Assembly: GCA_037389465.1 (NCBI GenBank)
Contig: JAZARR010000167.1
Span: 62,001 to 126,000, forward strand
Direction of reading: 5' to 3'
DNA length: 64,000 nucleotides
Source: Baylisascaris procyonis
Taxonomy: Eukaryota; Nematoda; Chromadorea; Rhabditida; Ascarididae
The notes under the pieces are model-generated. The model saw only the letters and a program-made list of their open reading frames with translations. It was not told the DNA's origin and did not search any database. A program made the position numbers and the translations under genes. This document shows positions 36,001-50,332 of the stretch, one piece after another (positions within the stretch are counted from its first letter, which is position 1; each line of letters starts with the position of its first letter).

Positions 36001-39000
36001 CTGTTCCTGTTGGTTAGATGTCCGATCTTATGCATTTCAGATTTCGTTTAATTGCATAAGATTCTTACAAGGGGATTTTATCCTCTGCATTTGCTCGCAT
36101 TTCTAATTTCTCTTGTGCTCTCAAGCATCGCACACTCACAGATGTCTCCTACGGGAAAATCGCTATTCACTTCTTTCGAGAATGTCTGGCTTACAAGCAT
36201 AGCAGATTTTTCCTTGGCAGAAAACTTTGCTGTCTCTGATGCGTTTCACTTAAAATTCCATTTTTTCTTCTATTTGCATCGTCCATTCCGCTGAATTACT
36301 ATCACTCAAGTGCGAGTTTCTTGCAAGTATCATCGAGAAAAATCGGCTCAATATTTTATGGTTACGATTTTTTCAGCTAGCATTTTTGTATCATTTTGCG
36401 ATGTTTCAAAGTTACAACAATCGTTTTTATAAATTTCCTGTCAAGAATTACTTCCGACTGCTCTACAAACGAGCGGGCAAATTTAAGAATTAAATTCTCA
36501 GCATGAGGGACATCAATCTTCGTGAATAACACTTCTTTATTCTGTGTGACACAAATATGCCGTCTCGTCATTTTTTAAGTATTTATACGTATGAGTTCGG
36601 CAAGTTGTCCGGTTGAAAGGATTGGCCAGAAACAGTTTACTGCAATATTCTCTGGCCCTTCATCTGATACTATTTGCCCTCGCTCGTTCATGTTGTTTCA
36701 ATATCTTGCTGAAATTAGATGGTGTATAAAAAAATAAAATTATCGGTAGATGAATGAACTATCTGGAAGATTGCATTCATTAGACCGTTTTCGTGATCCT
36801 AAACTGCTCTTTAATGTTCCACCCTTTCGACCTTTTCAAACGAAGAAAGAGAGGTTTACCACTTAAACACAAAAAACAAACGAGTTATTGTAAAAGAAAC
36901 AAGTGTTCAGTGATCCCAAAGAACAAACCGAAAACTAACTTCATTTGTGCACTCTAATAATGGAGCTCTTATTGAATTAATGAATTATTTATGTATGAAG
37001 TAGTTACGTAAAAGTGGTTTATGCAAGGATCCGATGAAAGCATTTCTTTGGCGACACAGTAGAAGTGCGTATACATAATGCAGAACAAAATTAGGCACTT
37101 TCATGTGCGAGGAACAATCCAAAATGAAACAACACATGAGATGAATGGAGAATGTGAAGAAAAAAAGAGGAAAATGGGAACTCTAGCGATACATCAATAT
37201 CCCTATTCATGTAGGAAGAATAAGACGAAATTACGTGCAAAAATGAAAGCTAGAGACGGATCTTCGATAAAGGCAAAGACTATAAGCGCGGTAATGTGAT
37301 TATTGCACGGAATGTGGCCAAACGTTTGCACTTTAAGAACGATCTTGGGTATGGTTGTGTTCTATTAGGAGGCCGTCCGTTCTTTGATGTCGAATACCAT
37401 CTCATTTCATTCCATGCTTTTAAATGGCCACAATTTTCAATTCGTTCCTCAAATTTGACCTTGGGCTACATAAATTAAAGAAAAAACGTGGTTGGATCGA
37501 TGTACATGTCAGAATTGTATTTTTAAAGTTTACTTGTATGTGGAGAGAGAACTACGTCTTGCGGTCATCATCGCCCGCCGGCCGCCATTTTCCACTTGGA
37601 CGTTTTTTCCAACTGTCACAAAATTTGGTATAAAAAAACCACAGTAAATGCAAATGTATGCACTCGTATACATGTTGTAGCCTTTCGACGTGTACAATCG
37701 GGTTGGACACGCGATAGAAAAGTGAGTTGATGCGTATCCACAATGAGGCAAATTGCACATTACGGTGCGCGGCAAGGATTTCGATTTTGTTTACGGAATG
37801 CAATAGAAGTGGGAATTTCTCATAGCAGCCACTCTCTTATTAACAGTCATTCACTCTATTCTTCCATCCAGTCATTATCCGCTCGGAGACAGCTGCTCAG
37901 TTAGAAAAAAGGTGGCACATTTTAATGCACCTATATCTACACAGGTGACGATCCAAGTTGATTAAATGTAAATATGTTGCTATTTATAGGCAAAGTGACC
38001 TATCTGTCTTTCTTCTGCACTGACTAGTTGACTCTTTGAAGCGAGCTATAGAGTATATGAGCGATTTCCTGACCTTTCACTTGTGAATAATTCACTGCTT
38101 TTCGCTGTTGCCTTTTAATCACTGTTGCAACTTTTGTTACTATTGTTGTATTGAAGTTATCCGTCACTGCGTTGCTAATTTTCTTAAACTCCTCGAAATG
38201 ATTATTTGCATTTATAAACCATTCGATTTCGAACATATTCCTTTCCATGGAGCTATTCTTTCAATATTGACTTTTATTATAACTATTCTGCTCAACGAAA
38301 TTTTGCATGAATAGCAATAAGATAATTGCGGCACGTGCTCTTATATAGATAGTGCTTGATTCAAACATTGTTTATGTTGCTTTCAGTTTTGAAATGAATT
38401 CAGATTATTGAAACTAAAATGTAGTGAATTCGGAAATCATTTTTGAGCTTTGTGACCAAAAAAGTCATTCACAGCATTGAAGATTTATGGTACACTTTAT
38501 CGATTGGTAACTATGAATCGCTGTCAGTGGATTAAAGGCGCATTCGAATTTAATTTCCATAATTGATCATGCGATGTATTTACTTATTTTCACACCGCTA
38601 CATTCCAAATACACAAAAAAAAAAATTTTCGTATTTGCAGAATTGGGCATCAGAAAAACCGCTAATCAAATCAAAATTGTGAACAATACAAATTAGCACT
38701 GATATCGTTTGGAATGTTTTAATGTTTTGTCTAAATGAAAAAATGGGGATAGAGTGCACTTTTCAATTGTTTAAATATCACATGCCCTCCAAATATATCT
38801 CCTTAGCTGAAAAAAATGCTCGTTGCAGCTCATCTACATTTCAAACTGACGTCTGTCATGAGCATTCATTTCAGTAGCATTTCATTCATCAATAAAACCT
38901 ATTTTACTAGGTCATCTAATTGCAACGATAAAGATTAGTGCATACCCAATGATTTCATTGTCATTTAGAATTGAATTGGAATTTCGTTGATAATTATTTT

Positions 39001-42000
39001 TTTTTGGCGTCTCATGTAGTAACTGATGCTTTTAAAGTTTCTTCCTCATCTGACATCTTAACATTGAGCGTTTGGCAAACAGAGATATTTTACAAATTCA
39101 TCAATATAGGGCTTATTCAGGAACATGACATCACATCGATAACTAAGGCTTCTATTCATACATACGACGGATTAGTTTTTACTTCAGTTTACTTCATTGC
39201 TTTCCTCTCATTTCCTTTCAATTTTCTATTCTGATATGATTCTTATGTTGGAGTATTTAATAAGCTTTCTTGCTGCCATGGAATATCCTTCTTTATTGCT
39301 TACAATAGAAGAATGCTTAATGAGTTGCAACTTTTACTGCAGTTGAACTGGGAAGATAATTACCAAATATTATAAGCAGTTTGCGAAAAATTATTATAAC
39401 AATAGAAATATAGACGATTATCGTCTTTTTTGAGGACGAATTTGAATATTGCTTACATTGCTTACCGAACAATGAAACTATTGATAATAATACTATTATG
39501 GACTAAATAATTCCATTTTCATAGTGGTATAATAAATCTGTGTTGACTGTGACATAAATTATAATCATATGCGAACTTGAGATAATTGATGAAAATGTTT
39601 ATGTAGAATAATCGTCCGTTTATTCGTCTTCAAATCGAAAAATCCGAAAAATCGCTTTTCCACTTTAAACTGCAACATTTGGAATATTTTCTCAGATCGA
39701 TATGCATTTTTCCATCTTCTATAGTTTCTCAACGTTCCTTTGCTTCTCAGCGTCCATGCCCATTTGTGTTATTGCATATTGGGCGATTTTTCATCAAATC
39801 GGCTGCCTTTTATCATCGAGAAACTCCACCTGTGATACGAAAAATGCATTGCATACCTTTCAAGCCACTACTAAATAAATATAAGTAAACAAATAAAATG
39901 TTATAGCGAATTTTTATTGCCTCATTAGACTTTTTTGTCCGCTTTACGGTAAAATTGCATAAGCATGTTTTAAGTTCAACAACCTCTCATATGCGTGTGT
40001 TTTTAGGTCCGCTTGTCTGCCTTATCTGCCTGTCAGGTGCTTATTTGTCTGTCTGTCGTTCAACCTGTAGGGATTAATGAGCGCAGAACCACGAAATTCA
40101 GTGATATGATCTTTGCCTTGAGAACGTTTTTGCTGGTCTTTCAGCTCGCTTCGACAAAATCAAAAAAAGAAAGGGGCACTTAACAGTGCTTCAAAAATAC
40201 TTATGCTCTACAGCAACTTCCGTCAGTTTCTGCAGTTAAGTCATTTGTAACAATAAATAGGGATACAAAACATCTAAAAATATTTTAAAACTTGATGGGC
40301 TGGAAAAATGGATGCGAAAGATTTTAGTAGACGATCTGCTCGGTTAACATATGAATATATTATTGCATATATATCATCACTCGCTAGCAGTTTTTGATGT
40401 TGATTATTCCATAATTAGAATTTCCGAGTGCGCATATTGTGTCATTTAGTGCTACATTTTTCTACTTGCTAATAGGCACTATTCGACTTTATCCTCTCTC
40501 TATTGAAAATGTCGAACATATGCATCTTTATAACGATCTCATGTCTTTGTGAAAATGTTTTCGCGGAAAATGAAAGTCAGTTGGGGACATTATTGTAAAG
40601 GTTATGTGTTAGCTTTTGTCAATGTTGCACTTGCCATCTAAAATTAAGGGAGCATCTGCTGCTTTTTGCGATGATGGTCGTTTTTGAGACTGTGATGTTC
40701 AAGAAATTTGACTGCTATTGATTTGAGGCAATCGTATGCTTTAGGCCGATAGCATTGTGACTCTAAGTAAGAGAAACTACTAAAAGTTTTGGTAAACGGA
40801 GGGAGGGACGGTGCTGCAGCACACCAGAATCTCCGATGAAGTATGGAGCAAGTTTTTCAATCTAAAACCGTTGAAATTTGTGAAATGAGGGAAATTTAGC
40901 ACCATCTTAGAAGGGAGTGTCTCCTCATCTCTTCGCAACCTTCCAAGAGAAGAATGCTAATTTCCTTCCAGAAAATCAACAGAGGAAATAGCAAGAATTT
41001 CACAATGAGGACTTTATATGTCATAAATGCATTCTGCACTTAATACAACGCATTTTTTTTTCTTATTAATAAGGGCAATTCCACTATCCTGAAACGCTTC
41101 AATGCTCTCTTATTTCCTTTGTTTGCCGTTTCACTTTGAAAGTGTGGTTGTTTTGGAAATCGATTCTTCCTTTCATTAGGGAATCCTATTTATAAGTTGG
41201 ACAACACCCAGTGGCGAATTGGATTACTCATATATTCTGTAGTGAGCTTGATGTCTGTTCCTTTACTTCTCTTCTTCTATATTCCTTTCCCCTGCTTATT
41301 CAGTTATTGCGCACGATATGATTTTTCTGGATATGGATTCTTTGTGGCGACTGAAGTATCGATTTGCTTCTCAAAAACTTGCAAGTTTGTGAGCGATAGT
41401 TTCAACCTAGAAATTTGCGACTATGTGCGTTAAGAATATGCGCATACTCCTAAAAAGAATGTAGACAGTAGACTATTCATGATTCAACATGACAGCTACT
41501 ATGGATTCAATCTGCGGCTTCATTTTGAATAAGCTCGAGCTACTGGTTTGAGCTCATTCAAGTTAAACAATACTTACCTGTGAGAAATGCTATTCTTGTA
41601 TCCTTTTTGTAAACTTTTGTCAACGCAATTTATGGCAAAGCCATCTGTGTGTATGCACGCAGGTGTATATGTGCGTTTATATTAGTACCTTCAAGTCTTC
41701 ATGGCCGGTAGTAAAAACTCATTTACCACAAAAATTACAAAATGAAATGTTTTCGGCCATAGTGTCTATACAATGATCGCCTCATAAAACACAATTTTAT
41801 TGCAATTGATCATCATTTACGTGAGTTTTTTTCGTCTAAATGTGCCATCAAATTTTCCACTAAAGTTTCTTCTGTAGTCGACTGAATGTGATCCTAAAAA
41901 TGAAAGAAAAGGAATTCGAGGCATTATCTCGCTGTTCTTTTCAACAGTGATTAATCGGCTGGTTTAATGAGCGGAATTACAAAAAGCGTTTATCGTCGTA

Positions 42001-45000
42001 GTAGCCTTCCTTTTCGATTTGTTCGGGTATCCCTTGCTTTCATCGTCATTTGTTTCATGAGTTCGAACTTTTTGGTGCAGTCACCCATGTGTTTCATAGT
42101 TTCCGAAAAATTTTTATTAATGAGGATAACACCTGAGAGTTTAATGGAAAGTGATGGAATTATTTGTGTAAGCTTGAATATTTTTGAAACGGTGGGAAAA
42201 ATGTAAAGGAAAAACTGTCTTTCTATATTTATCTCTTTTATCATACTTCATTAATGATACACCGCTTCATGCTTTCTTGGAGTAGAATTTCTTATAAATC
42301 TATACTGATAAAAAAGTTGATTGGCGGGGCTTTTTGAACCAAAGAAGAACCCAAAACTTTTCTATTTCCATCAGAACTTTATTTCTAGAACAGTTATTCG
42401 TTTTTCACTCCGTAACATCTATTGAGCATGACTTTTTAGTCCATCTACATCTCTTACAATTTGAGGCAGCCACTTGGAAGAGAAATGGTTAGCTGAAAGA
42501 AGAAGAGTTCATTAGGAGGGAACGATTAATCAAAGGAATGACGATTGTTTCGAACAGAAGCAGCTAGTTAATAGAGAAGCAGCTAATAGGAAGAGAACAC
42601 TCGTTTCAAAATTCTTCAGCGTCTTTTTTTCAAGAATTTTACTCGAACTTCTTTCTCAGCAATTTTTACTAAATCTCTTCTAGCTGTAACCTGGCATCTC
42701 CTCATCTAGCTGTTTATTTTTCTCATTTGGCAATAGTTAGAAATGCACAAGTTTTCATCTATCGTTCATGTCCTCTACAACATTCAGTAGATATTTCTGA
42801 GATGAAATCCACTGATAGCATAATAGTGCATTGAAATCACCGGAAAAATGCAAACAGTTATCAGTTATTTGAGTATTTCATGAAAATATTTTCGATAATT
42901 TCTCGCTAAGTTTTCACAGAAATATTTTCGATAGGCGTATGATGAAATAGAAATTGAGAAAGAAAATCTGAAAAAAAGGAAAATATTTGAGGAAAAATGC
43001 TGAAAGAATATTTTAAAATTGCTCATCTTTATTTGCCATTTGTTTTTCTTTCTTCTTACGACAACGATGATTTGTTTTCTTTGTGCAGATAATTGCATTG
43101 AAGAATTCTACGACGATCATATGTCGTATATCTTGTTAGGCCGTTGATGCATACAAATTCAAATGCTCTCAATGTGAAATCCGTTACAAAGTGGAATGGT
43201 CTATATCCGTCATTCCTTAAAAAAACCGTCGAAAATCCATTAGGCAACAAAATTTGTTCTGCTTCAACAGGCACGAAGAATTCCTCGCTAAAAGCCGCTC
43301 CGTCACTTAATTTTTTTAAATTAAATTTTATAGCTAAATTGGCTACTACGTGCTTTTTGCAAATTTTTCTGGAAAGCGCATTATGTCAGCGTTATGTCTA
43401 AGCGAATATACATTTCTATTCATTGATAATTATGTGTTTGTATGTGTGCCTGTTGGTCCGATAATTTCAACTCGCGAACAAGGGAGGCGTTCCGATGAAC
43501 CTTACTGACCATAATTTATTTCCACTGTACTCTCCTAAACCTTGTTCGTTCCAATTGATCCATTCGATAGGTAGATAATATCCGTTGTATTCGCGGTCAA
43601 TGCAGATTAAAAACGAACTTTGCGATTTAGGATTTGTACTATTGATCGGGTTTTGCGAAAACTGATCCTTAGTCATCGTGTCATTTTGGTGCGTGGAAAT
43701 GCAAATGGCACATTACGATACGCCTATCTCCCTCCCCCTCCCATCTCTTTCCCCTTCTATAAAATATTTTCACTTATTCGGTGGAAAATTTCCCGCCAGT
43801 TGAAAAAGTCCTCCTCGCCTCACTCTGTTTCTTCTGCATGTACGTTTTTATAATAAGTAATTTTCAATAGGTTAAGATGTTGAGAGTTTTAGTGGATTGA
43901 CGTTTAGCGAGTAATTATTTTGAGCAAATTATTATCCACTTTAAAATACCGGTTCATTGGCCTTGATTGACATATGAGAATTCATAAATAAGTGAATTTT
44001 TAAGTGAACTCATCCATAAAAAAGGCAAAACGAGACAGCTGGTTATAGAAATGGTACGTTGTTTTGATGAGGAAAAATTCGCAAACTTCCTCAAGTGACA
44101 ACAAAATAGACGAAATGACATCTATACAATAGCTGTCAAATATGTGCCGCGTTGGTGAGAGACGCCGTAGGTGGCAAACAGAAATTCATCCACACTGTAA
44201 AATACGAGTTCTTTCAACATACAAAGAAAACTGTCATACGCAAATCGCGAAGCGGATAAAATTAGTTCGTCATTTAAAAAATGGACGAACATGAAAGGTG
44301 GAAAAATAAATGGAAGCAATCGGAATGTATTTTTTCATTGAGAAAGCCGAAATGAGGTAGCGACAAAGGGATAAAGAGAATACAGCAATATTAATAGAAC
44401 ATAGTGAGTTGATTATATTTTCGCATTCAAAATGTTGACAATTTATTACATCAAGTTTTGATGGTAGTTTATTTGATTGATAATTCGTGAGGCTAATGCC
44501 AATAGTTCAGTAAATTGTTCCATCTTCCACATCTCCTTACTCACCCTATTATCCAATGATTGCAAAGCACTTTTTTGAATTTGTTGTACAAATGTCAACG
44601 TTATCAGCCTTATTCATGACTTATTTTCTATACATTGTACTCATTCGCAGAAATTTTACAATACTTTCCTTTTTAACGATAAAAAATGAGTTTTGTCGGT
44701 TAAACAGAGCAAATTTAGAATGATAGGAAGAAACATCTAAGCTTGGAAGTTTCGTCGGTCGGGAATTAAAGGAAAGTGGATCTAAATGACACCGAATATT
44801 CCCTTCCACGTGCCGATATCCATAACGCATGTAAATTGAATGAATTTATCGAACTCTCATAGTATTAAGAACGTCGCTTAATTTTGTTTACTTGACGAAA
44901 AAAGTGTAACACTGATGAAGAGAGAAGGTTGAATTCACATCCTTAATTAACTTAATTAGTGTTCGCATTAATTAAAGGAGGTGTGGTAAATAAGGTAAGA

Positions 45001-45143
45001 GAGAAGGGCCATAGGCCAACGATAGAGAAGGAAAATAAGGAATCAAATCGTCGATTGCAGCAAAAATTGCTGCGGAAAAAATTTTATTTTTTGCAGAGAA
45101 ATTTTCCTCTTTTAATGACACCCTGCATATTATCCAAACTTAT

Positions 45144-45145
<2 letters not shown>

Positions 45146-45178
<33 letters not shown>

Positions 45179-45220
45179 GAGGGAGAAAGAGAGAGAAGGG
45201 AAGAAAGAAAGAAAGAGAAA
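45146..45220 (+). repeat. 75-base pure purine tract, (AG)n then GAAA-rich
   Basis: Every base is A or G across about 75 positions, starting as (AG)n and becoming GGGAGAAAG and GAAAGAAAG motifs. Such a tract can form triplex DNA. Confidence 0.9.
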
Positions 45221-48200
45221 CTCAAAACATGAATTTTCATTAGCTGGAATTGTTCCAGTTTTTTAGAAATTTGTCATTTTCTTTTCATTATTCGTTCCGC
45301 TTTTGCTTATATTTGTTTTTAATTTTCACCAGAAATTCATCAACCTTAATTTGTTTGAAATGTGGCGAAATATAATCATAAAATGCTGCCCTTTACGAAT
45401 CTTTATGATCTCTTATTGCTTCACGATCACTATTATTTTGTCATTATTTTTCTATTAAAGAGTAATAGTTTCGAATGATATTAAGAATGTTTCAATTCAT
45501 TTCTGGTCTAGATTTTAGCCTATCCATCATCAAGCCCTATTCCTATGCAAAAAAAAGAAGTGTGGTCCTGAACTAGATCCTAAGGGACAATATTTTATCA
45601 CTCATTTTTTATCATCCCTTCTACCGAATCACTTTTCAGTGCTTCCCAATAAACAACAAAGTGAGAATATTTGAATATACCTTGCTATAATAATATGTAC
45701 TATTTCGGCCAATCTAGGCCATTACCTACTATTTCACCCTTATTCTAACTGTTATCACTCGTATTCTTATCACTTATTCTTATCGCTGCAAGTGCTGAAG
45801 TGTGCTAGTATCACTCGGATTCCGATTTGAAGGGAAAACTGAATAAATGAAAAAAGCTTTCTTAAAACAGCTAGCTTTTGTAATTCATTCAAATTGCTTC
45901 AGAAAAAAGGTTCTGATGAACCTCCTTTCATGTCGCATTTTAGGTTATTGGAATTCCTTTTGTCGATAAGTTCTTATCAACAAATTATATACGGGCTAAT
46001 TGGTGTGCTGCTTTTTCTATAAGCTTGATAAACTCAATTCAAATCCACGCACTAATTAAAAACGCTTACTGTTGCTGTTTGCTTTGAGAGTGATTTAAAG
46101 TTTTCATTATTTATGACCAAAATAGAAAAATTCATGAAATTGGAGTAGCTTTTGTCAAAATTTCTAACTTGCAAAAAAAAAATTCAAATGTAAAGTTGAA
46201 ATTGCGATATCGCACCAAACCTCACTGCTGCACTTTTCCTTTGCACATGGTTGCAGGTGTTGGGCAATAAATACAAGCAAATAGATAAATGGGCAGATAA
46301 CACATTCGGATACGCCCGTGGGCTCACATTATAATTGCGTTTGTAAAATAAAAACACTACGACGATGTGTCATGGCGTTATTGATAACTAAGAACTGCTT
46401 CTAGGCTGGTTTCAAATCTGATAGAATCAATATGAATACTGAAGATATCTAAAGGCGCAATAGTTCCGTGGTTTCAGATATCGAAACGTGAACATTCGGT
46501 TTGGTCTCCCAGAGGAAACTTTTTCATCTGTCGCTAATTGTACTAAAGCTAGAGTATTCCTTTATTCTCGTACTTATATCTTACTTTTTTTATCGTTTGT
46601 TAATGTATTTTTTTAATGTATTTTCCCATTCTCTGCATTCGGTCATTGCCTCATATTGAAATATGTTTTATTTTTGATGGTACAATGCTGTGCACCATCT
46701 GTACTCAGAGTCGTTCAACGATACATGTGCAGAAATAATCAACAGTGGTTGCCGTCTTTGTTTCGAGGTTTTTCGATGCGAAAACGAATACACAATTCTG
46801 CTTCGACGAAAGCAATTTACGCACGCAAACAATGCACATATTTTGACTTGCATCCCATCTTTGCATTCTTCAATGTGAAAATTTTACGGCATTTTCCTCT
46901 TTAAAAAAAAACATTTTTTTCTCTTACAAAAGCCATCAACTAGGTGATGAATGTTGTGATATGCTAGTAGAAGAGGATAAACGCCACCCATTAAGACCCT
47001 TCTCACATCTCTAAACTCCAAAAAAAAAAAAAAATCACCTTGAATGATTAGAAAAGCGCACTTTACTAGTTGAAATTAATCGTTCAGGTTCTTTATTGTT
47101 GGTATTGTACAATCGCTGTTCTTCGATGCCATTGTACGAGTGAAAGAATTAGAATTTTTTTCGTCCATTATTTCAGAGTAATTTTCTAGAATCTCAAAAG
47201 AAATATGATGTATAATTGTTTTAGATGAGATTCTTGTATAGTATACATTACTCGTTGAACGAAAAGACATTGAAGTATATATAGTTAACAATGTATAAAA
47301 ATTTCGTCTTTTTAAACGAGAATATGAAATATAACCGTTAATTTGCACTCAGAATGGTTTTCCAGGTTATTTAGAATTTGATGCGTTAAAAATCAGCCTT
47401 TTTTTTTTTTTTTTTTGCTTGCCCATCGCGATGAACGTTTTAACTGCTACAAATTTAATATTGCGATGTATGAGTGCGAATTTATTTAGAGTTGCGAATT
47501 TGAAATAGAATTAGAAAAATATTAGGCGCACATTTCTTCCAGATCTTCAATTTGTTCCTTCCCGTTCGTTAAAAATACTCTTGAAAAATTTCATAGCACT
47601 TTCTTCACCTTTTCATATCTCTTGCGCCTTCATCCTTACCTAGCGATCATGCGACACAGTTGTGTTCCTGACAGCCGCTAGATCACGACTAGGTCACCAC
47701 TTGAATATGGTCACCGTACCTGTCCATTCCTTGTACTATTACAATGCATGAATTCTCCTCATCATTCATAAAACATTTTAATTTATATATGTGTTCATCT
47801 CTGAAGCAATGTTTGAAATGACACTCTATTATAGTACAGTACTTGTGTGATTGCTTTCATATTAGTATTTGCGTGCGTCCATAGGGTCGATTTTTCCATA
47901 AATTTGCATAAATTATTGAATTCTTGAATATTGCATTCGTAATTTTTCTAAGAGTGTATTACGCAGCTCCAACTGTGCAACTCCCATATATGTTCGATGC
48001 TCGTTTATGTTTCTGTTCATGTCTTTATATCATGAATCATTGAAGCTCGAATTGTAATCCATATCACAGCGCGAGTTTCCGCTTCAAATTAAAGGCACAT
48101 CTGTCAAATTAGTCCTAAAATTAGATGAATTCTAAACATTTTAGGCGATAAAAATGGCCTAAAATTTATGTAGCTTTTGCCCCCATCGATTAGTAATTTT

Positions 48201-48703
48201 CAGAAGGGTGGTCCTAAAAGGTGAATCATTTTAGAAGACTTGCTAAGCAATCAAAATCTAAACCTTTATTTAGCGAGTTTTGTTGCTTGTTAGTGACTGA
48301 TGAAGGTAAGCGTCCTAATGAGCATGACTGCAGATGTGCTAGCATCCTTAGCACGCTTTCCTATTTTTTATGCTCTTTTTTAAATTCGGTTCGCAGAAAC
48401 GCGTTATGGCAACATGATGCCTGTGCGCACGTCTGTGCGGGTCTGTTTGTGTGATAGTTTCAACTCGATAATCTCTGAAACCAGAGTTAAGTAATCCGAT
48501 ATTTATTTATAGTATACATAGCAGTATTCGCCGTATTATAGTATTCACCATATTCCTCCTTGATTCATCAGCTGTGGTTTTGAAAGTTGCTTTAGACGTT
48601 TAAAGGTAACAAAAAATTGTATGCATCTTGCATTAATTCGGTTGCCAGTTTATATTCATCGATTAGCAAATAAGTGGAGAAGTAAGATCAGCTGATAAGA
48701 TGT

Positions 48704-48759
48704 GCATTTCAGCATTTCGTTTGCTTTTATCATTAAGTTTGGAACAAATGCTGAAATGC
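48704..48759. other. Perfect 14-bp hairpin, 28-base loop
   Basis: GCATTTCAGCATTT (48704-48717) is the exact reverse complement of 48746-48759. It stands alone in the gene desert. It could be a small RNA hairpin or a remnant of an inverted-repeat transposon; nothing in the sequence decides. Confidence 0.4.
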
Positions 48760-49992
48760 GGACTAGCTCATATATTTTTTGAGTGGTCGAACCGCTTGTA
48801 GAAATTCGCTGCAAACGATTCGTTTTTTGAAGAAGAAGAAGAAGTGGTAAGAAGCAAAATCCCGATTGATGTTAAATGCATACTATCTCCTGGCATCTTC
48901 TATAACATGTAATTCCGTTTTAAGGCTAATAGATCAAAGTGAAACATTATGTAGCCCTTCATTCAGACATCAAATTTCCCCCAAGTTATTTTATTGGATA
49001 CTAAACAGACACACAGACACACAAACAAACACATAAATGCTCAAGAGCAAAGACGCTTCTTTAACGTAATGCGATGCGAGTTTACAAGGGCGCAGAAAAG
49101 AGTGTTTTGCAGAGGACTCTTACAAGCAGTTGAACGAATATATGCATGGTGTATCATTCTGCATATATTATTATTTCTTAATAATTCATGAAGTCGATTG
49201 AGCTGAAAAGCATAATCGCATGAGCGCACATTGTGCTGAACTTTTAAGGACTTGCCGAGTTTGAATCATATAAGAATAGAATTCAAATTCAAATCACATT
49301 CGGGTATTTCTAACTGCACGTATATGTTGAGCTGCACTTTTTTTTGCTTTTCGACTCCACTTCACGTTTGGCGTTTCTATTAAGATGTTTTTCTTTTGCA
49401 AATTCACTCAAAATCCTTTGATCTGAAATTGGTACAAACTGCAAGAGTACATTTCAAATTTCTATTTCGACTTTCTTCTGTCCCTTCGCATCCATTATAT
49501 GTGAAAGAGTTTTCCGTACTCCAGCATCATTCTCATGTTCCCTCCTCACTTCAGATAATAATGGAACTCTTCATCTCGGATCTCAATGCTTTCGCAAAAT
49601 TTATTAAACCACAAATATTATCACTGCTGGCCAAAGTAATCGCCTGAAAAATATAGCCCGGTAATAGAGGCGCTTTTTTGGTTATTCGACAAAGAAGTTG
49701 AAATTTAGGATATAAGACGTAAGAGTGAAATTCATTAAAGAAGAGATGAGACAATGCAAGTAGAAAAATGTTTCAGCTTCAACATTTAATTTCTATATCT
49801 CGTTTTCGTTTTTAACGTTCTTCTAAGTATTAAATGTTTCAATTTGGAATTCTTAGTTCGAGTATGAGTTTAGAATTTTGTATTGAATGTGATCAAACTT
49901 GATAGTTTACATTAATGAGAGCTAATATTCACTCATTACGATCACAACAACGAATTACGATGAGATGTCGTAATTAATAAATACTAAATCAG

Positions 49993-50000
49993 TATAAAGG
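49993..50000 (+). promoter_or_regulatory. TATA-like motif of collagen gene D
   Basis: TATAAAGG lies 36 bases before the proposed ATG at 50029. If it works as a TATA box the transcript would begin at about 50022, leaving almost no room for an outron. Confidence 0.4.
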
Positions 50001-50014
50001 AAATTGATGCTCGA

Positions 50015-50023
50015 TGATTTTAG
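50015..50023 (+). promoter_or_regulatory. Possible trans-splice acceptor of collagen gene D
   Basis: TGATTTTAG ends 5 bases before ATG 50029. It competes with the TATA-based reading, in which transcription starts here; only one of these can be right unless the TATA motif is inert. Confidence 0.35.
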
Positions 50024-50028
50024 TGGAG

Positions 50029-50244
50029 ATGATCACCTTATTGCGATTGGTACAAGGAACAACTGTATTCTGCGCTATGAGCGTTGTCATTAGTCTATTT
50101 GTTGTTGGTTCGATATTCAATGATATCAACTCACTCTACAAGGATATCATGCTTGAATTATCCGATTTTAAGGTTCTCTCAGCCCAATCTTCTACTTTTG
50201 CGCAGTTTTTCTTCACGCTTTATTTACAGTAACAATCTGTACTA

Positions 50245-50332
<88 letters not shown>

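Larger units (their letters stand above)
32601..50028. other. 17.4-kb gene desert
   Basis: No convincing coding exon on either strand; open frames are short and random in composition. Contents noted: a 20-bp direct repeat at 32782 and 32813, a structured inverted repeat at 32995-33072, a CCGA/TCGG-rich stretch at 33100-33480, CTGT-rich seeds at 40012, 43434 and 48425, a purine tract at 45146, poly(T) near 47400, a perfect hairpin at 48704-48759, and a TATA-like motif at 49993. Confidence 0.45.

Noticed and set aside
50014..50028. Upstream in-frame ATG of collagen gene D
   Set aside because: Starting at 50029 gives a first exon identical in length to gene A and follows the TTTTAG site.
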